Shown one piece after another: positions 24,734 to 33,092 of a DNA stretch of 47,264 bases. Made by a program: the position numbers and the translations under genes. The stretch lies in the NCBI RefSeq assembly GCF_014490485.1, contig NZ_JACTVA010000043.1, positions 1 to 47,264 of the forward strand, read 5' to 3'. Below the pieces are notes generated by a model that had not been told where the DNA came from, did no database searches, and saw only the letters and a program-made list of their open reading frames with translations. Numbering within the stretch: the first letter of the stretch is position 1; each line of letters opens with the position of its first letter. Source of the DNA: Teichococcus aerophilus (GTDB taxonomy: Bacteria > Pseudomonadota > Alphaproteobacteria > Acetobacterales > Acetobacteraceae).

Positions 24734-25804
24734 ATGAAGCGCCGTTCCCTGTTGCTGCTGGGCGGTTCCGCCGTCGTCGTCGCCGGTGCCGCCATCCTGG
24801 TCGGGCCCGGCACGCCGCCGGCGCCGGATACCGGCAACGCCCCGCTGATGTTCCAGGCCCTGGCCCAGAAGCTGGCCGAGGCCCGGCGGATCGAGGTGAA
24901 GCAGGGCGACAAGCACGTCGTCGTCACCCGCCGCGATGCCGAGACCTGGGTGCTGCCGGAGCAGGACGACTACCCTGTGCGCGCGGACAAGGTGCGCGAA
25001 CTGCTCGTCGGCCTGACCGAGCTGCGCCTGACTGAGCCACGCACCTCGGACGCCGCCATGCTGGAGCGGCTGGGGTTGGACGACCCGGCCAAGCCGGGCA
25101 GCACGGCTTCGATGCTGCGGGTGCTGGACGGCGCTGACAAGCCGATCGCGGAGCTGGTGGTGGGCCGCCGACGCATGCGCACCCAGGGCAATGTGCCGGA
25201 GACGGTCTATGTCCGTCGGCCGGATGAGACGCAGTCCTGGCTGGCCGAGGGCCGCCTGCCGCTGGATGCCGACCCGCAGCTGTGGATCGACCGGGACATC
25301 GCCAACATTGCCCGCGAACGCATCCTGAAGGTCGAGACCAACCGCACCGGGGAGGCACCGCTGGTGCTGACGCGCACCGAGGGGCCGGAAGGCCGTCTGG
25401 CCGTCACCACCCCCGCCGAACCGCCGCCGCTGGAAGAAGCCAGCCTGGACGAGCTGGGCCGGGCCTTCGAGTTCCTGACGCTGACCACCGCGCGTAAGGA
25501 AGCCACCGCCGCCGGGCAGCCGCTCGGTACCACCCGCTTCTCGCTGACGGACAACCTGGCCATCACCGTGACCGGGCAGCAGGACGGAGACACCGTGTGG
25601 CTGCGCTTCGCCGCCGCCGGGGACGACGAGGCCGCGCGGCTGAACGCCCGCTGGCGTGGCTGGGCCTATCAGGTCGGCGCCTGGAAGGTGAAGGCGCTGC
25701 TGCCCCGGCTGGATGACCTGAAAAAGGCCGAGCCCGCCGCTGCTGCCGCCCCGCCGGCCCTGCCAGGCCTGCCGCCCGGTGCCGCCCCGGCCCCCGCGCG
25801 GTGA
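24734..25804 (+). CDS. DUF4340-type protein of the Gld operon
   Basis: A 356-residue protein with an N-terminal membrane anchor or signal (KRRSLLLLGGSAVVVAGAA) and two repeats of a fold typical of DUF4340, including LPEQDDYPVRADKVRELLVG and a later WAYQVGAWKVKALLPRLDDL. It ends in an Ala/Pro-rich tail. GAAGGAAGGA lies upstream of the ATG, 16 nt after the GldG-like stop. DUF4340 proteins habitually follow GldG-like genes and are taken as part of the transporter assembly; the molecular role is unknown. Its last 4 nt overlap the start of the Nudix gene. Confidence 0.82.
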   Translation: MKRRSLLLLGGSAVVVAGAAILVGPGTPPAPDTGNAPLMFQALAQKLAEARRIEVKQGDKHVVVTRRDAETWVLPEQDDYPVRADKVRELLVGLTELRLTEPRTSDAAMLERLGLDDPAKPGSTASMLRVLDGADKPIAELVVGRRRMRTQGNVPETVYVRRPDETQSWLAEGRLPLDADPQLWIDRDIANIARERILKVETNRTGEAPLVLTRTEGPEGRLAVTTPAEPPPLEEASLDELGRAFEFLTLTTARKEATAAGQPLGTTRFSLTDNLAITVTGQQDGDTVWLRFAAAGDDEAARLNARWRGWAYQVGAWKVKALLPRLDDLKKAEPAAAAAPPALPGLPPGAAPAPAR

Positions 25805-26238
25805 GCAGCCGGGAATATCCCGACAGGCCATGGATCGGCATTGGCGTCGTCGCCTTCCGGGGCGGCGACGTGCTGCTGGTGCGGCGCGGCAAGCCGCCGC
25901 GCAAGGGTGAATGGTCCATCCCCGGCGGCGCGCAGCATATTGGCGAGACGGCCGAGCAGGCGGCGCGGCGGGAGTTGCTGGAAGAAGCCGGGATCGAAGT
26001 CGGCCCCCTGGCCCTGGCCGTGGTGGTCGATGCCTTCGAGACGGATACGGCCGGCCGCACCCGCTTCCATTACACCATCATCGACTTCGCCGGTGAGTGG
26101 ACCGGCGGTGACGTCATCGCCGGTGATGACGTCACCGAAGCACGCTGGTTCAGCCCGACCGAACTGCCGACCCTGCGCCTGTGGTCGGAGGCGATCCGGG
26201 CCATCGAGGAAGGCCGGACGCGTCTGCGGCAGTCCTGA
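25801..26238 (+). CDS. Nudix hydrolase
   Basis: A 145-residue Nudix protein with an exact Nudix box: G at the start of GAQHIGETAEQAARRELLEE followed by AGI, fitting GX5EX7REUXEEXGU. It hydrolyses a nucleoside diphosphate linked to another moiety with Mg2+; the substrate is not predictable, and MutT-like and ADP-ribose pyrophosphatase-like roles are both possible. The GTG start overlaps the DUF4340 stop by 4 nt (GTGA), tying it to the Gld operon. Its stop codon lies inside a terminator hairpin. Confidence 0.92.
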   Translation: MSSREYPDRPWIGIGVVAFRGGDVLLVRRGKPPRKGEWSIPGGAQHIGETAEQAARRELLEEAGIEVGPLALAVVVDAFETDTAGRTRFHYTIIDFAGEWTGGDVIAGDDVTEARWFSPTELPTLRLWSEAIRAIEEGRTRLRQS

Positions 26239-26251
26239 AACAGGACTGCCG
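26227..26251. terminator. Bidirectional hairpin between convergent genes
   Basis: A perfect 11-bp stem CGGCAGTCCTG/CAGGACTGCCG with loop AAA contains the Nudix stop codon and lies 67 nt beyond the msrP stop on the other strand. T-runs are absent; the fold is strong. Confidence 0.65.
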
Positions 26252-26271
26252 GTTCGCTTTCAGGGCGTGAT

Positions 26272-26308
26272 GGCTTGAAGCGGCATCGCTGAAAGCCCGA
26301 ATCACGCG
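26272..26308 (+). repeat. Degenerate dispersed intergenic repeat, copy B
   Basis: Begins GGCTTGAAGCGGCATCGCTG and ends GCCCGAATCACGCG. It is about 71 percent matched to 9814-9851, in the same orientation relative to the window. Confidence 0.4.
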
Positions 26309-26317
26309 ACCCACCAC

Positions 26318-27262
26318 CTAGAGGTACAGGTTCTCGCCTTTGATGTCCGTGTACATGCTGGCGACGAAATCGGCGTAGCCGTTGAACAGCTGTGTCGGCA
26401 CCATCTCGCCACTGCCCAGCAGTCGTTCGCGCGCCTGGCTCCAGCGCGGATGCGGCACCTGCGGGTTCACATTGGCCCAGAAGCCATATTCGCTGGCCTG
26501 CAGCTTCTCCCAGAAGCTGACCGGCCGCTGGTCGGTGAAGGTGATGCGGGTGATCGCCTTGCCGGACTTGAAGCCGTATTTCCACGGGAACAGCACGCGC
26601 ACCGGCCCGCCATTCTGCGGCGGCACCGGCTTGCCGTAGAGGCCGACGGCCATGAAGCACAGCTCGTTGCCGGCTTCGGCGATGGTGCAGCCTTCCTTGT
26701 AGGGCCAGGGAAACCAGCTCTGCCGCAGGCCGGGCATGGTGGCGCGGTCCGCCGCCGTCTCGAACACCACGTATTTCGCGCTGGCCAGCGGCGTGGCCAT
26801 CTTCAGCAGGGCGGACATGGGGAAGCCGGTCCAGGGCACCGTCATGGCCCAGGCTTCCACGCAGCGGTGCCGTAGCACCCGCTCCTCCAGGCTCACCTTC
26901 TTCAGCAGGTCGTCGAGGCCGAGTTCCACCGGCGTCTCGACCATCCCGTCCAGCTTCACCGTCCAGGGGCGCTGCGGTAGGCGCTGGGCCACGGAGGCCA
27001 CGCCCTTGCTGGTGCCGAATTCATAGTAGTTGTTGTAGTTGGTGGCTTCCCGCTCGGCGGTCAGGGCGCGGCCGGGCTCGAAGCGCGGGTTGCGCATAGC
27101 GGCCACCGAGGGTGCGTCCTGCGCGCCCGCCGGGTGGATCACGGTCCCGGCGGCCAGGATGCTGCCCAGCCCCAGCATCGCCTTGCGGCGGCCAAGCACC
27201 AGGTGCTCCGGCGTCGCCGCGCTTTCGGGAAGTTCCCAGCCGCGGCGGATATGGATGGGCAT
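26318..27262 (-). CDS. msrP: Protein-methionine-sulfoxide reductase, molybdopterin subunit MsrP
   Basis: A 314-residue periplasmic molybdoenzyme of the YedY family. The Tat signal contains GRRKAMLGLGSIL (24-36). The molybdenum-coordinating Cys134 is in LRHRCVEAWAM, followed by the family motifs GLRQSWFPWPYKEG, NELCFMAVGLYGKPVPPQNGGP and KYGFKSGKAI. MsrP reduces oxidised methionine in envelope proteins with electrons from the haem membrane protein MsrQ. No msrQ is adjacent on either side, so electrons must come from a gene elsewhere or another donor. It is last in a possible minus-strand unit with the glycosyltransferases, 64 nt downstream of GT39. Confidence 0.94.
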   Translation of the reverse strand: MPIHIRRGWELPESAATPEHLVLGRRKAMLGLGSILAAGTVIHPAGAQDAPSVAAMRNPRFEPGRALTAEREATNYNNYYEFGTSKGVASVAQRLPQRPWTVKLDGMVETPVELGLDDLLKKVSLEERVLRHRCVEAWAMTVPWTGFPMSALLKMATPLASAKYVVFETAADRATMPGLRQSWFPWPYKEGCTIAEAGNELCFMAVGLYGKPVPPQNGGPVRVLFPWKYGFKSGKAITRITFTDQRPVSFWEKLQASEYGFWANVNPQVPHPRWSQARERLLGSGEMVPTQLFNGYADFVASMYTDIKGENLYL

Positions 27263-27326
27263 CGCGAGTCTCCTGCACAGGCCTGGACAGGATGTGGGAT
27301 CGCGCAGCCCTCCCGCCAGGGGATAT

Positions 27327-28781
27327 TCAGCGACGCAATGGTAACAGCGCCAGCGGCGGTCCGTCCGGCGCCACGGTCACGGCATGCAGGCGGTAGCGCT
27401 CGGCCTCGATCCCTGCCCGTGCCCGGACGATGCCGCCGGTCTGCCGGGCACCGGGCCACAGTGGCGGGCCGTCACCACGCCGCTCGCTCCGCACCAGCAG
27501 GCCGGTCTGGCTGGCGGTGGGGGATGGCAGGTCGAACAGGTCCCAGCGGTCGCCGATCGCCACCACGCGCACACCGGGCGGCAGGTGCAGCGCCAGCTCG
27601 GCGGCCAGGCCGTATTCCTCGGCGGCGACGAAGCTGGCGCCCTGTTGCAGGCGGGCTTGTTCCACCTGGGCGGCAAAAGCGGGCCAACCGCCCAGCCGCG
27701 CCAGGGTCGGGTCGTTGCGGCGCGGCAGCGGGATGGGTGAGAACGCGGCCTGCACCAGCGCCAGCAGCATCACCGCCAGCCCCAGCGCCACGCCCGCCTG
27801 CTTCCAGCGCCGCCAGGGCGCGCCGAGATAGCCGGCCGCCGCCAGGCAGGCGGAGGGGTAGAGGATGGCCGGCCAGTTGCCCTGCACGCGGTTGCCGGTG
27901 GCCTGCCAGAGGAACAGCGCCGCCGCCGGCACCGTCAGCGCTACCAGCAGCCCGGCCGCCGCGTCCCGCCGCCGCACCCAGGCGACGCAGGCCAGGGCCA
28001 CCCCCACCACGCACAGCACGAAGATGATGGGCGTCGCCAACGCCAGCTGCCCGCCGACCAGCTCGCCCAGATAGCGCAGGGCGGAGCCGGTGCCGGCCGA
28101 GCCGGTGCGGCCACCCTGCTTGGCGAAGCTGGCCCAGCCATGCGCCGCGTTCCACCAGATGACCGGGGAGAAGCACAGCACCGCCAGCGCCCCGCCGGCC
28201 CAGAGCTGCCAGCGCAGCAGCCAGGGCCGCGCCTGCCGCTCCGCCACCAGCCAGATGACGATGCCGATGCCCAGGAACGCCGCCGTGTACTTGGATAGCA
28301 GCGCCAGCCCGGCCATGACGCCGAAGACCAGCCACCAGCGCCCATCCTGGCTGGCATGCAGCCGGGCCGCCGCCCAGATGGCGGCACACCAGAATACCAG
28401 TAGCGGCGTATCCGGCGTGATCAGCACGGAGCCGACGCCGAACAGCAGCGTGGCGTTCAGCAGCACGGCCGCCCACAGCCCGGCCCGGCGGCCGGGGAAC
28501 AACGCTTCTCCCGCCTGCGCCAGCAGCAGGGAAGCGATGGCTACGCCGATCGGCCCCAGCAGGCGGATGCCCAGCGCGCCATCGCCCGCCAGGGCGGTGC
28601 CGGCGGCGATCCAGAACGCCACCATCGGCGGGTGGTCGTAGTAGCTGGGCGCCAGGGCGCGGCCCCAGACCCAGTAATAGGCTTCGTCCGGCGAGACCGG
28701 GATCAGGATGGCGGCCAGCAGGCGCAGCGCCGTCAGCCCCAGCAGGGCCAGCAGCCAGGTCCGGTTGCCCCAGGCCTGCAT
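27327..28781 (-). CDS. GT39-family membrane glycosyltransferase (ArnT/PMT-like)
   Basis: A 484-residue integral-membrane enzyme with about 11 hydrophobic segments. Near the N-terminus, PVSPDEAYYWVWGRALAP then YYDHPPMVAFW is the periplasmic loop with the conserved Asp-Glu of GT-C fold transferases. Such enzymes move a sugar from a polyprenyl phosphate carrier to lipid A, protein or another acceptor on the periplasmic side. The ATG at 28781 (MQAWGN) overlaps the GT2 stop in TAATG, so it is translationally coupled to the enzyme likely to make its donor. The acceptor is unknown. An alternative start 15 codons upstream would overlap GT2 more deeply. Confidence 0.85.
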   Translation of the reverse strand: MQAWGNRTWLLALLGLTALRLLAAILIPVSPDEAYYWVWGRALAPSYYDHPPMVAFWIAAGTALAGDGALGIRLLGPIGVAIASLLLAQAGEALFPGRRAGLWAAVLLNATLLFGVGSVLITPDTPLLVFWCAAIWAAARLHASQDGRWWLVFGVMAGLALLSKYTAAFLGIGIVIWLVAERQARPWLLRWQLWAGGALAVLCFSPVIWWNAAHGWASFAKQGGRTGSAGTGSALRYLGELVGGQLALATPIIFVLCVVGVALACVAWVRRRDAAAGLLVALTVPAAALFLWQATGNRVQGNWPAILYPSACLAAAGYLGAPWRRWKQAGVALGLAVMLLALVQAAFSPIPLPRRNDPTLARLGGWPAFAAQVEQARLQQGASFVAAEEYGLAAELALHLPPGVRVVAIGDRWDLFDLPSPTASQTGLLVRSERRGDGPPLWPGARQTGGIVRARAGIEAERYRLHAVTVAPDGPPLALLPLRR

Positions 28782-29866
28782 TAGCGCGCGCGCCACACCA
28801 GGGTGGAGGAGACGGCGTAGTTCCACACGCCGGTCAGCAGCGCACCGGCGGCACCCGCCCAGCGCCAGCCCACCAGGTCATCCACCAGCAGCAGGGAGGC
28901 GACGCCCACATTGGCCACCGCGCCGAAGCCGCAGACCACGTAGAACAGTGCCAGCCCCCGCCACAGCGCCGGCCCGCGCAGCTTCACGTCCCGGTAGGTG
29001 ATGCGGTTGTTCAGCCAGAAATTCACCGTCATCGCCACGAAGGTCGCCACCCACTGCGCGGTGACGAAGGGCGCGAAGCGGATGACGATGCTCAGCACCA
29101 CCAGATGCACCAGCACGCCCACCGCGCCGACGATGGCGAAGGAGAGGAAGCGCAGCGGCAGGAAGCCGCCCAGCGACTTGTCCAGCAGCAGCGCCACGAA
29201 TTCCAGCAGGACGGTGGTGTCCAGCTTCGACTCGCCGGCGGTGCGCGGGCGGAAGGAATAGGGGATCTCCGCCACGCGCAGCTTGCGGTCGGCGGAGAGC
29301 AGGATATCCAGCAGGATCTTGAAGCCCCGCCCGGTCAGGCTGGGCGCGGTGGCTTCGAACAGCGCGCGCGGCAGCATGAAGAAGCCGCTCATCGGGTCCG
29401 CCACCTTCACCGGCAGCAGCGCCTGCGCCATGGCGGTGCCGCCATCGCTGATGCGCCGCCGCAGGGAGGAGAAGCCTTCCGTCGCCCCGCCGCCCTCCAC
29501 GTGCCGGCTGCCGATGGCGATATCGGCCCGCCCGGCCTGCAGTTCCGCCAGCATGCGTGGCAGGATGCTCTCATCGTGCTGCAGGTCGCCGTCGATCACC
29601 GCCACGTAATCGGCCGAGGATGCCAGCATGCCCTCGATGCAGGCCGAGGCCAGGCCGCGCCGGCCGATACGGCGGATGCAGCGGATGCGGCTGTCCCGCG
29701 CCGCCAGCCCGCGCGCGATGGCGGCGGTGCCGTCGGGGCTGTCGTCATCGACGAAGATCGCCTCCCACGCCACGCCCGGCAGGGCGGCATCCAGCCGTTC
29801 CGCCATGGTGGCGACGTTCGCGGCTTCGTTGAAGCAGGGGATGACGACGGTGAGGATGGGCGGCAT
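28781..29866 (-). CDS. Polyprenyl-phosphate glycosyltransferase, GT2 (DPM1-like) fused to GtrA
   Basis: A 361-residue protein. The GT-A domain (about 1-230) has TVVIPCFNEAANV, FVDDDSPDGT and the DxD site VIDGDLQHDE, then DPMSGFFMLPR, typical of dolichol/polyprenyl-phosphate mannosyltransferases. A GtrA membrane domain of about four helices (235-355, RFLSFAIVGAVGVLVHL onward) follows. It probably transfers a sugar from a nucleotide to undecaprenyl phosphate and helps flip or anchor the product. The next gene, GT39, overlaps it by 1 nt and would use the lipid-linked sugar. Confidence 0.9.
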   Translation of the reverse strand: MPPILTVVIPCFNEAANVATMAERLDAALPGVAWEAIFVDDDSPDGTAAIARGLAARDSRIRCIRRIGRRGLASACIEGMLASSADYVAVIDGDLQHDESILPRMLAELQAGRADIAIGSRHVEGGGATEGFSSLRRRISDGGTAMAQALLPVKVADPMSGFFMLPRALFEATAPSLTGRGFKILLDILLSADRKLRVAEIPYSFRPRTAGESKLDTTVLLEFVALLLDKSLGGFLPLRFLSFAIVGAVGVLVHLVVLSIVIRFAPFVTAQWVATFVAMTVNFWLNNRITYRDVKLRGPALWRGLALFYVVCGFGAVANVGVASLLLVDDLVGWRWAGAAGALLTGVWNYAVSSTLVWRAR

Positions 29867-30262
29867 GTCGAGCGCGTGCTTACCCTTCCTGGCGCCGCGC
29901 CGCCAGCGCCGCCGGGCGGGGCCCGCTCCGCACCGGCCGCACGCCTCCGCCAGCGTCTGATGCCACCGCAGGCAATCGCGGCCGCGTTACGGGGCGGTTG
30001 GCGCCGCAGCAGGCAAACCTGGTCCGGAAGGCCAAAAAATGCCGTGCCTACCACGTGGCGTCCGCGGCTGGGCCGCGGGACACTGCGGCAGGCCATACCT
30101 GGCCTGTGGCCCGGCTCACTGCGCCGAGGCGGATGGTTCGGCCCATACGGGCGCCTCCACCGCCCTGCCGGGCCGCCACGCAAGCCGCCGGCCGTCACGC
30201 CGGCTCTGCCCATTCCGGCCGCCACGCCCCACGGGGTGCGCGGATCGACAGGAGTATTCTTC
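29867..30262. other. 396-nt divergent intergenic region
   Basis: It lies between the GT2 start (minus) and the solute-binding protein start (plus). No believable gene; long shadows of the flanking genes run through it. It presumably carries both promoters, but no convincing -35/-10 pair was found. The end holds a clear AGGAG before the binding protein. Confidence 0.55.
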
Positions 30263-31855
30263 ATGCAACGTCGTGACCTTCTGCTGGGCGCAGGCGCCAT
30301 GCTGGCCGGCAGCCGCCTGGCCGCCCCGGGCCTGGCCCGCGCGCAGGGCAGCAAGGTGCTGCGCTTCGTCCCGCAGGCCGACCTGCCCAACCTGGACGCC
30401 GTCGCCGGCACGCAGCTGGTGGTGCGCAACGCCAGCCTGATGGTGTTCGACATGCTGTACGGCATCGGCGCCGACCTGCAGCCCAAGCCGCAGATGTGCG
30501 AGGGGCATGAGGTCTCGGCCGATGGCAAGACCTGGACCTTCCGCCTGCGCCCCGGCCTGAAGTTCCATGATGGCGAGCCGGTGCGGGCCGCCGACGCCGT
30601 GGCCAGCATCCAGCGCTGGATGCCACGGGACGGCATGGGCCAGATGATCCAGGCGCGGCTGGACGCGCTGGAAGCCACCGACGACCGCAGCTTCCGCTTC
30701 CGCCTGAAGCAGCCCTTCCCCAAGCTGCTCTACGCCCTGGGCAAGAGCAACACGCCGCTGCTGGTGGTGATGCCGGAGCGCATCGCGAAGACCGACCCGT
30801 ACAAGCAGATCACGGAATATGTCGGCTCCGGCCCCATGGCCTTCAAGCGCGACGAATGGATCGCCGGCTCTCGCTCGGTCTTCGAGCGTTTCGCCGGCTA
30901 CCAGCCGCGCGAGGAAGCGGCGGACTGGCTGGCCGGCGGCAAGCGCATGCAGGTGGACCGCGTCGAGTGGATCACGATGCCGGACCCTGGCACCGCTGCC
31001 AGCGCCTTGCAGAATGGCGAGATCGACTGGTGGGAAAATCCGATCGCCGACCTCGTGCCGCTGCTGCAGCGGGCGCGTGGCGTGAAGGTCAACATTGCTG
31101 ATCCGCTGGGCAATGTCGGCGCCATGCGGTTGAACCACCTGCAGGCGCCGTTCGACAACAAGCTGATCCGGCAGGCGCTGCAGCTGGCCGTCAGCCAGGA
31201 AGACTACATGCGCGCCATCGTCGGCGACGACGACTCGCTGTGGAAGGCGATGCCGAGCTTCTTCACCCCCGGCACGCCGCTCTACACCGAGGCCGGCGCC
31301 GAACGGCTGAAGGGCCCGCGCAACTACGACCGTGCGCGGGAGATGCTGAAGCAGGCCGGCTATAACGGCGAGAAGGTGGTGATGCTGGTGGCCACCGACG
31401 TGCCCATCACCAAGGCGCAGGGCGACGTGACGGCGGATATGCTGAGTCGCATCGGCATGAACGTCGACTATCAGGCGCTGGACTGGGGCACCGTCGGCTC
31501 CCGCCGCACCAGCAAGAAGCCGGTGTCGGAGGGTGGCTGGAGCATCTTCTTCAGCTGGCATTCGGGTGTCGATTGCATCAACCCCGCCCCCTACAAGGGC
31601 GTCAGCGCCAGCGGCGACAAGGCGTGGTTCGGCTGGCCGACCTCCGAGACGGTCGAGCAGCACATCGCCGAGTGGTACGAGGCCCCTGATCTGGCGGCTG
31701 AGAAGACGGCGCTGGAGGGCGTCAACCGCGCCGGCATGGACAACGTCACCTTCATTCCCACCGGCTTCTTCATGGGCCACTCGGCCTGGCGGGATTCGCT
31801 GAAGGGCGTGACGCAGGGGCCGTTCCCGCTGTTCTGGAACGTCACCAAGGGCTGA
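30263..31855 (+). CDS. ABC transporter family-5 solute-binding protein
   Basis: A 530-residue periplasmic binding protein of the dipeptide/oligopeptide/nickel type. A Tat-like signal (MQRRDLLLGAGAMLAG, cleavage after ARAQ) is followed by the family pattern: VLRFVPQADLPNLDAVAG, the DGKTWTFRLRPGLKFHDGEP segment at about 83-102, and ALQLAVSQEDYMRAIVGDD further on. The ATG at 30263 is preceded by AGGAG with 9 nt spacing; the long frame upstream lacks any start support. There are no permease or ATPase genes nearby, so it is an orphan receptor or served by a distant transporter. The ligand is unknown. Confidence 0.92.
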   Translation: MQRRDLLLGAGAMLAGSRLAAPGLARAQGSKVLRFVPQADLPNLDAVAGTQLVVRNASLMVFDMLYGIGADLQPKPQMCEGHEVSADGKTWTFRLRPGLKFHDGEPVRAADAVASIQRWMPRDGMGQMIQARLDALEATDDRSFRFRLKQPFPKLLYALGKSNTPLLVVMPERIAKTDPYKQITEYVGSGPMAFKRDEWIAGSRSVFERFAGYQPREEAADWLAGGKRMQVDRVEWITMPDPGTAASALQNGEIDWWENPIADLVPLLQRARGVKVNIADPLGNVGAMRLNHLQAPFDNKLIRQALQLAVSQEDYMRAIVGDDDSLWKAMPSFFTPGTPLYTEAGAERLKGPRNYDRAREMLKQAGYNGEKVVMLVATDVPITKAQGDVTADMLSRIGMNVDYQALDWGTVGSRRTSKKPVSEGGWSIFFSWHSGVDCINPAPYKGVSASGDKAWFGWPTSETVEQHIAEWYEAPDLAAEKTALEGVNRAGMDNVTFIPTGFFMGHSAWRDSLKGVTQGPFPLFWNVTKG

Positions 31856-31865
31856 GAGCAACGCT

Positions 31866-31903
31866 CAGGGCGTATCCGCCGCCGATGCGGCGGATACGCC
31901 CTG
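31866..31903. terminator. Bidirectional terminator hairpin
   Basis: A perfect 17-bp stem CAGGGCGTATCCGCCGC/GCGGCGGATACGCCCTG with a CGAT loop lies 11 nt after the binding protein stop and 12 nt past the end of the convergent FkbM gene. It is followed by GTTTC on the plus strand. Confidence 0.75.
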
Positions 31904-31914
31904 GTTTCGCCGCC

Positions 31915-32778
31915 TCAGGCGTCCGCCGCTCGGGCCGCCGGACGTGCGACCAGGTTTTGCGTCACATAGATCTCGCAGCGCTTTACGTCGTAGGGGAACA
32001 GCGGCAGCAGGTCACCGTTCAGGCACAGGCGAAAGATCTCGTAGCCCGGCAGCGCCTCGAAGAAGTCCCGCATGGTGACACGGGTGGCGATGTTGGCGGG
32101 GATGAACTCGAACTGGATCAGGTCGAAGCGCTTCGCCGCGATCGCCTCCCGCGCCCCGCGCAGTACCGAGAGGTCGAAGCCCTCGGTATCGATCTTCAGC
32201 AGCGCCACCCGTTCCAGCCCCGCCTCCATCATGTAGCGGTCCAGCGTCGTGCAGGTGACGCGGTGCGCCACCACATGCGGGTCGAACAGCGCCACGGCCT
32301 CCCGGCTCAGGCTGGCCTGAGTGGAGCCATCGGCTTCCGCGAAATCGTAAAGTTCCAGCTCCCCCTCCTGCTCGCCCAGGGCCTTGTTCACGACACGGAT
32401 GCCGGGGCTGGCCGCCTGGAGCGCCGCGAAGGTACGTGGATGCGGCTCAAAGGCATGGATCTCTGCACGGGGCGCTGCCCGGGCCACCATGCGGGCGTAG
32501 GCGCCGTTATTGGCGCCGACATCCAGCACCACCCTGCCATCCAGCCGCGAGGCCATACGGGTGAGGAAGTTCTCCTCGGCCTCCGACACATCGTGCTTGC
32601 CCTCGAAGCCAATGGCGATGCCGTTGAAGCGGAGCGCGATGTCGTAGAGCGCACGGCCGAACCATGCGGCGGAGGGCCGGTTCAGAAGGCGCACCAGCGG
32701 CCGCAGCACGGCGCTGGAGATCCGCGAGCCCCGTCCGCCGCTCCATTTGGCCATGGTGGTCCGAGCGATAGGCTCCAT
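31915..32778 (-). CDS. FkbM-family SAM-dependent methyltransferase
   Basis: A 287-residue protein with the FkbM core: SAM-binding VVLDVGANNGAYA at about 83-95, then IHAFEPHPRTFAALQ, and LLKIDTEGFDLSVLRGA at about 191-207. FkbM enzymes O-methylate sugars or other hydroxyls, often on surface polysaccharides. It is a single gene. Given the nearby glycosyltransferases it may act in envelope glycan decoration, but that is inference. The ATG at 32778 opens MEPIART; a later ATG (MAKWSG, 32754) is also possible. Confidence 0.87.
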   Translation of the reverse strand: MEPIARTTMAKWSGGRGSRISSAVLRPLVRLLNRPSAAWFGRALYDIALRFNGIAIGFEGKHDVSEAEENFLTRMASRLDGRVVLDVGANNGAYARMVARAAPRAEIHAFEPHPRTFAALQAASPGIRVVNKALGEQEGELELYDFAEADGSTQASLSREAVALFDPHVVAHRVTCTTLDRYMMEAGLERVALLKIDTEGFDLSVLRGAREAIAAKRFDLIQFEFIPANIATRVTMRDFFEALPGYEIFRLCLNGDLLPLFPYDVKRCEIYVTQNLVARPAARAADA

Positions 32779-32917
32779 CCGGCCGGTCTCCGTTCATTCT
32801 GAATGCCACAATCACGCAGCTTAGCCGCGATAATTGCGCAGGCAGAATCATTCAGTCCGTGGGGTGGGGGCAATCGCCGCAGGCAAGGCTGCTTCGGGCT
32901 GATTTATAAAGGGGAAA

Positions 32918-32990
32918 TGTGCCCGCAGGGACTCGAACCCTGGACCCCATGATTAAAAGTCACGTGCTCTACCGGCTGAGCTACGGGCAC
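32918..32990 (-). tRNA. tRNA-Lys (anticodon TTT)
   Basis: A 73-nt tRNA. The acceptor arms GTGCCCG and CGGGCAC pair, the discriminator is A and CCA is not encoded. The D-arm is GCTCAGCCGGTAGAGC, the anticodon loop CTTTTAA gives TTT at 32955-32957, and the T-arm CAGGGTTCGAGTCCCTG follows. It lies downstream of the gyrA-coaD-cyclophilin terminator on the same strand. Confidence 0.97.
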
Positions 32991-33018
32991 ACACCGCGCC
33001 GAACAGGCGCTTCTGGCC

Positions 33019-33053
33019 AAAAAGGCCGGGGCGGGAGAAACCCGCACCCGGCC
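33019..33053 (-). terminator. Intrinsic terminator of the gyrA-coaD-cyclophilin operon
   Basis: On the minus strand GGCCGGGTGCGGG pairs with CCCGCCCCGGCC (12 bp, one bulged T) around a TTTCT loop and is directly followed by five T. It lies 40 nt past the cyclophilin stop. A second 7-bp hairpin CGCCGGG/CCCGGCG at 33068-33087 is just before it. Confidence 0.85.
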
Positions 33054-33092
33054 ATTCTGTCAAGTCACGCCGGGCCAAAACCCGGCGGGATC

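Noticed and set aside
29596..30723. A 375-codon minus-strand open frame bridging the GT2 start and the binding protein.
   Set aside because: It overlaps two well-supported genes and has no start signal or domain.
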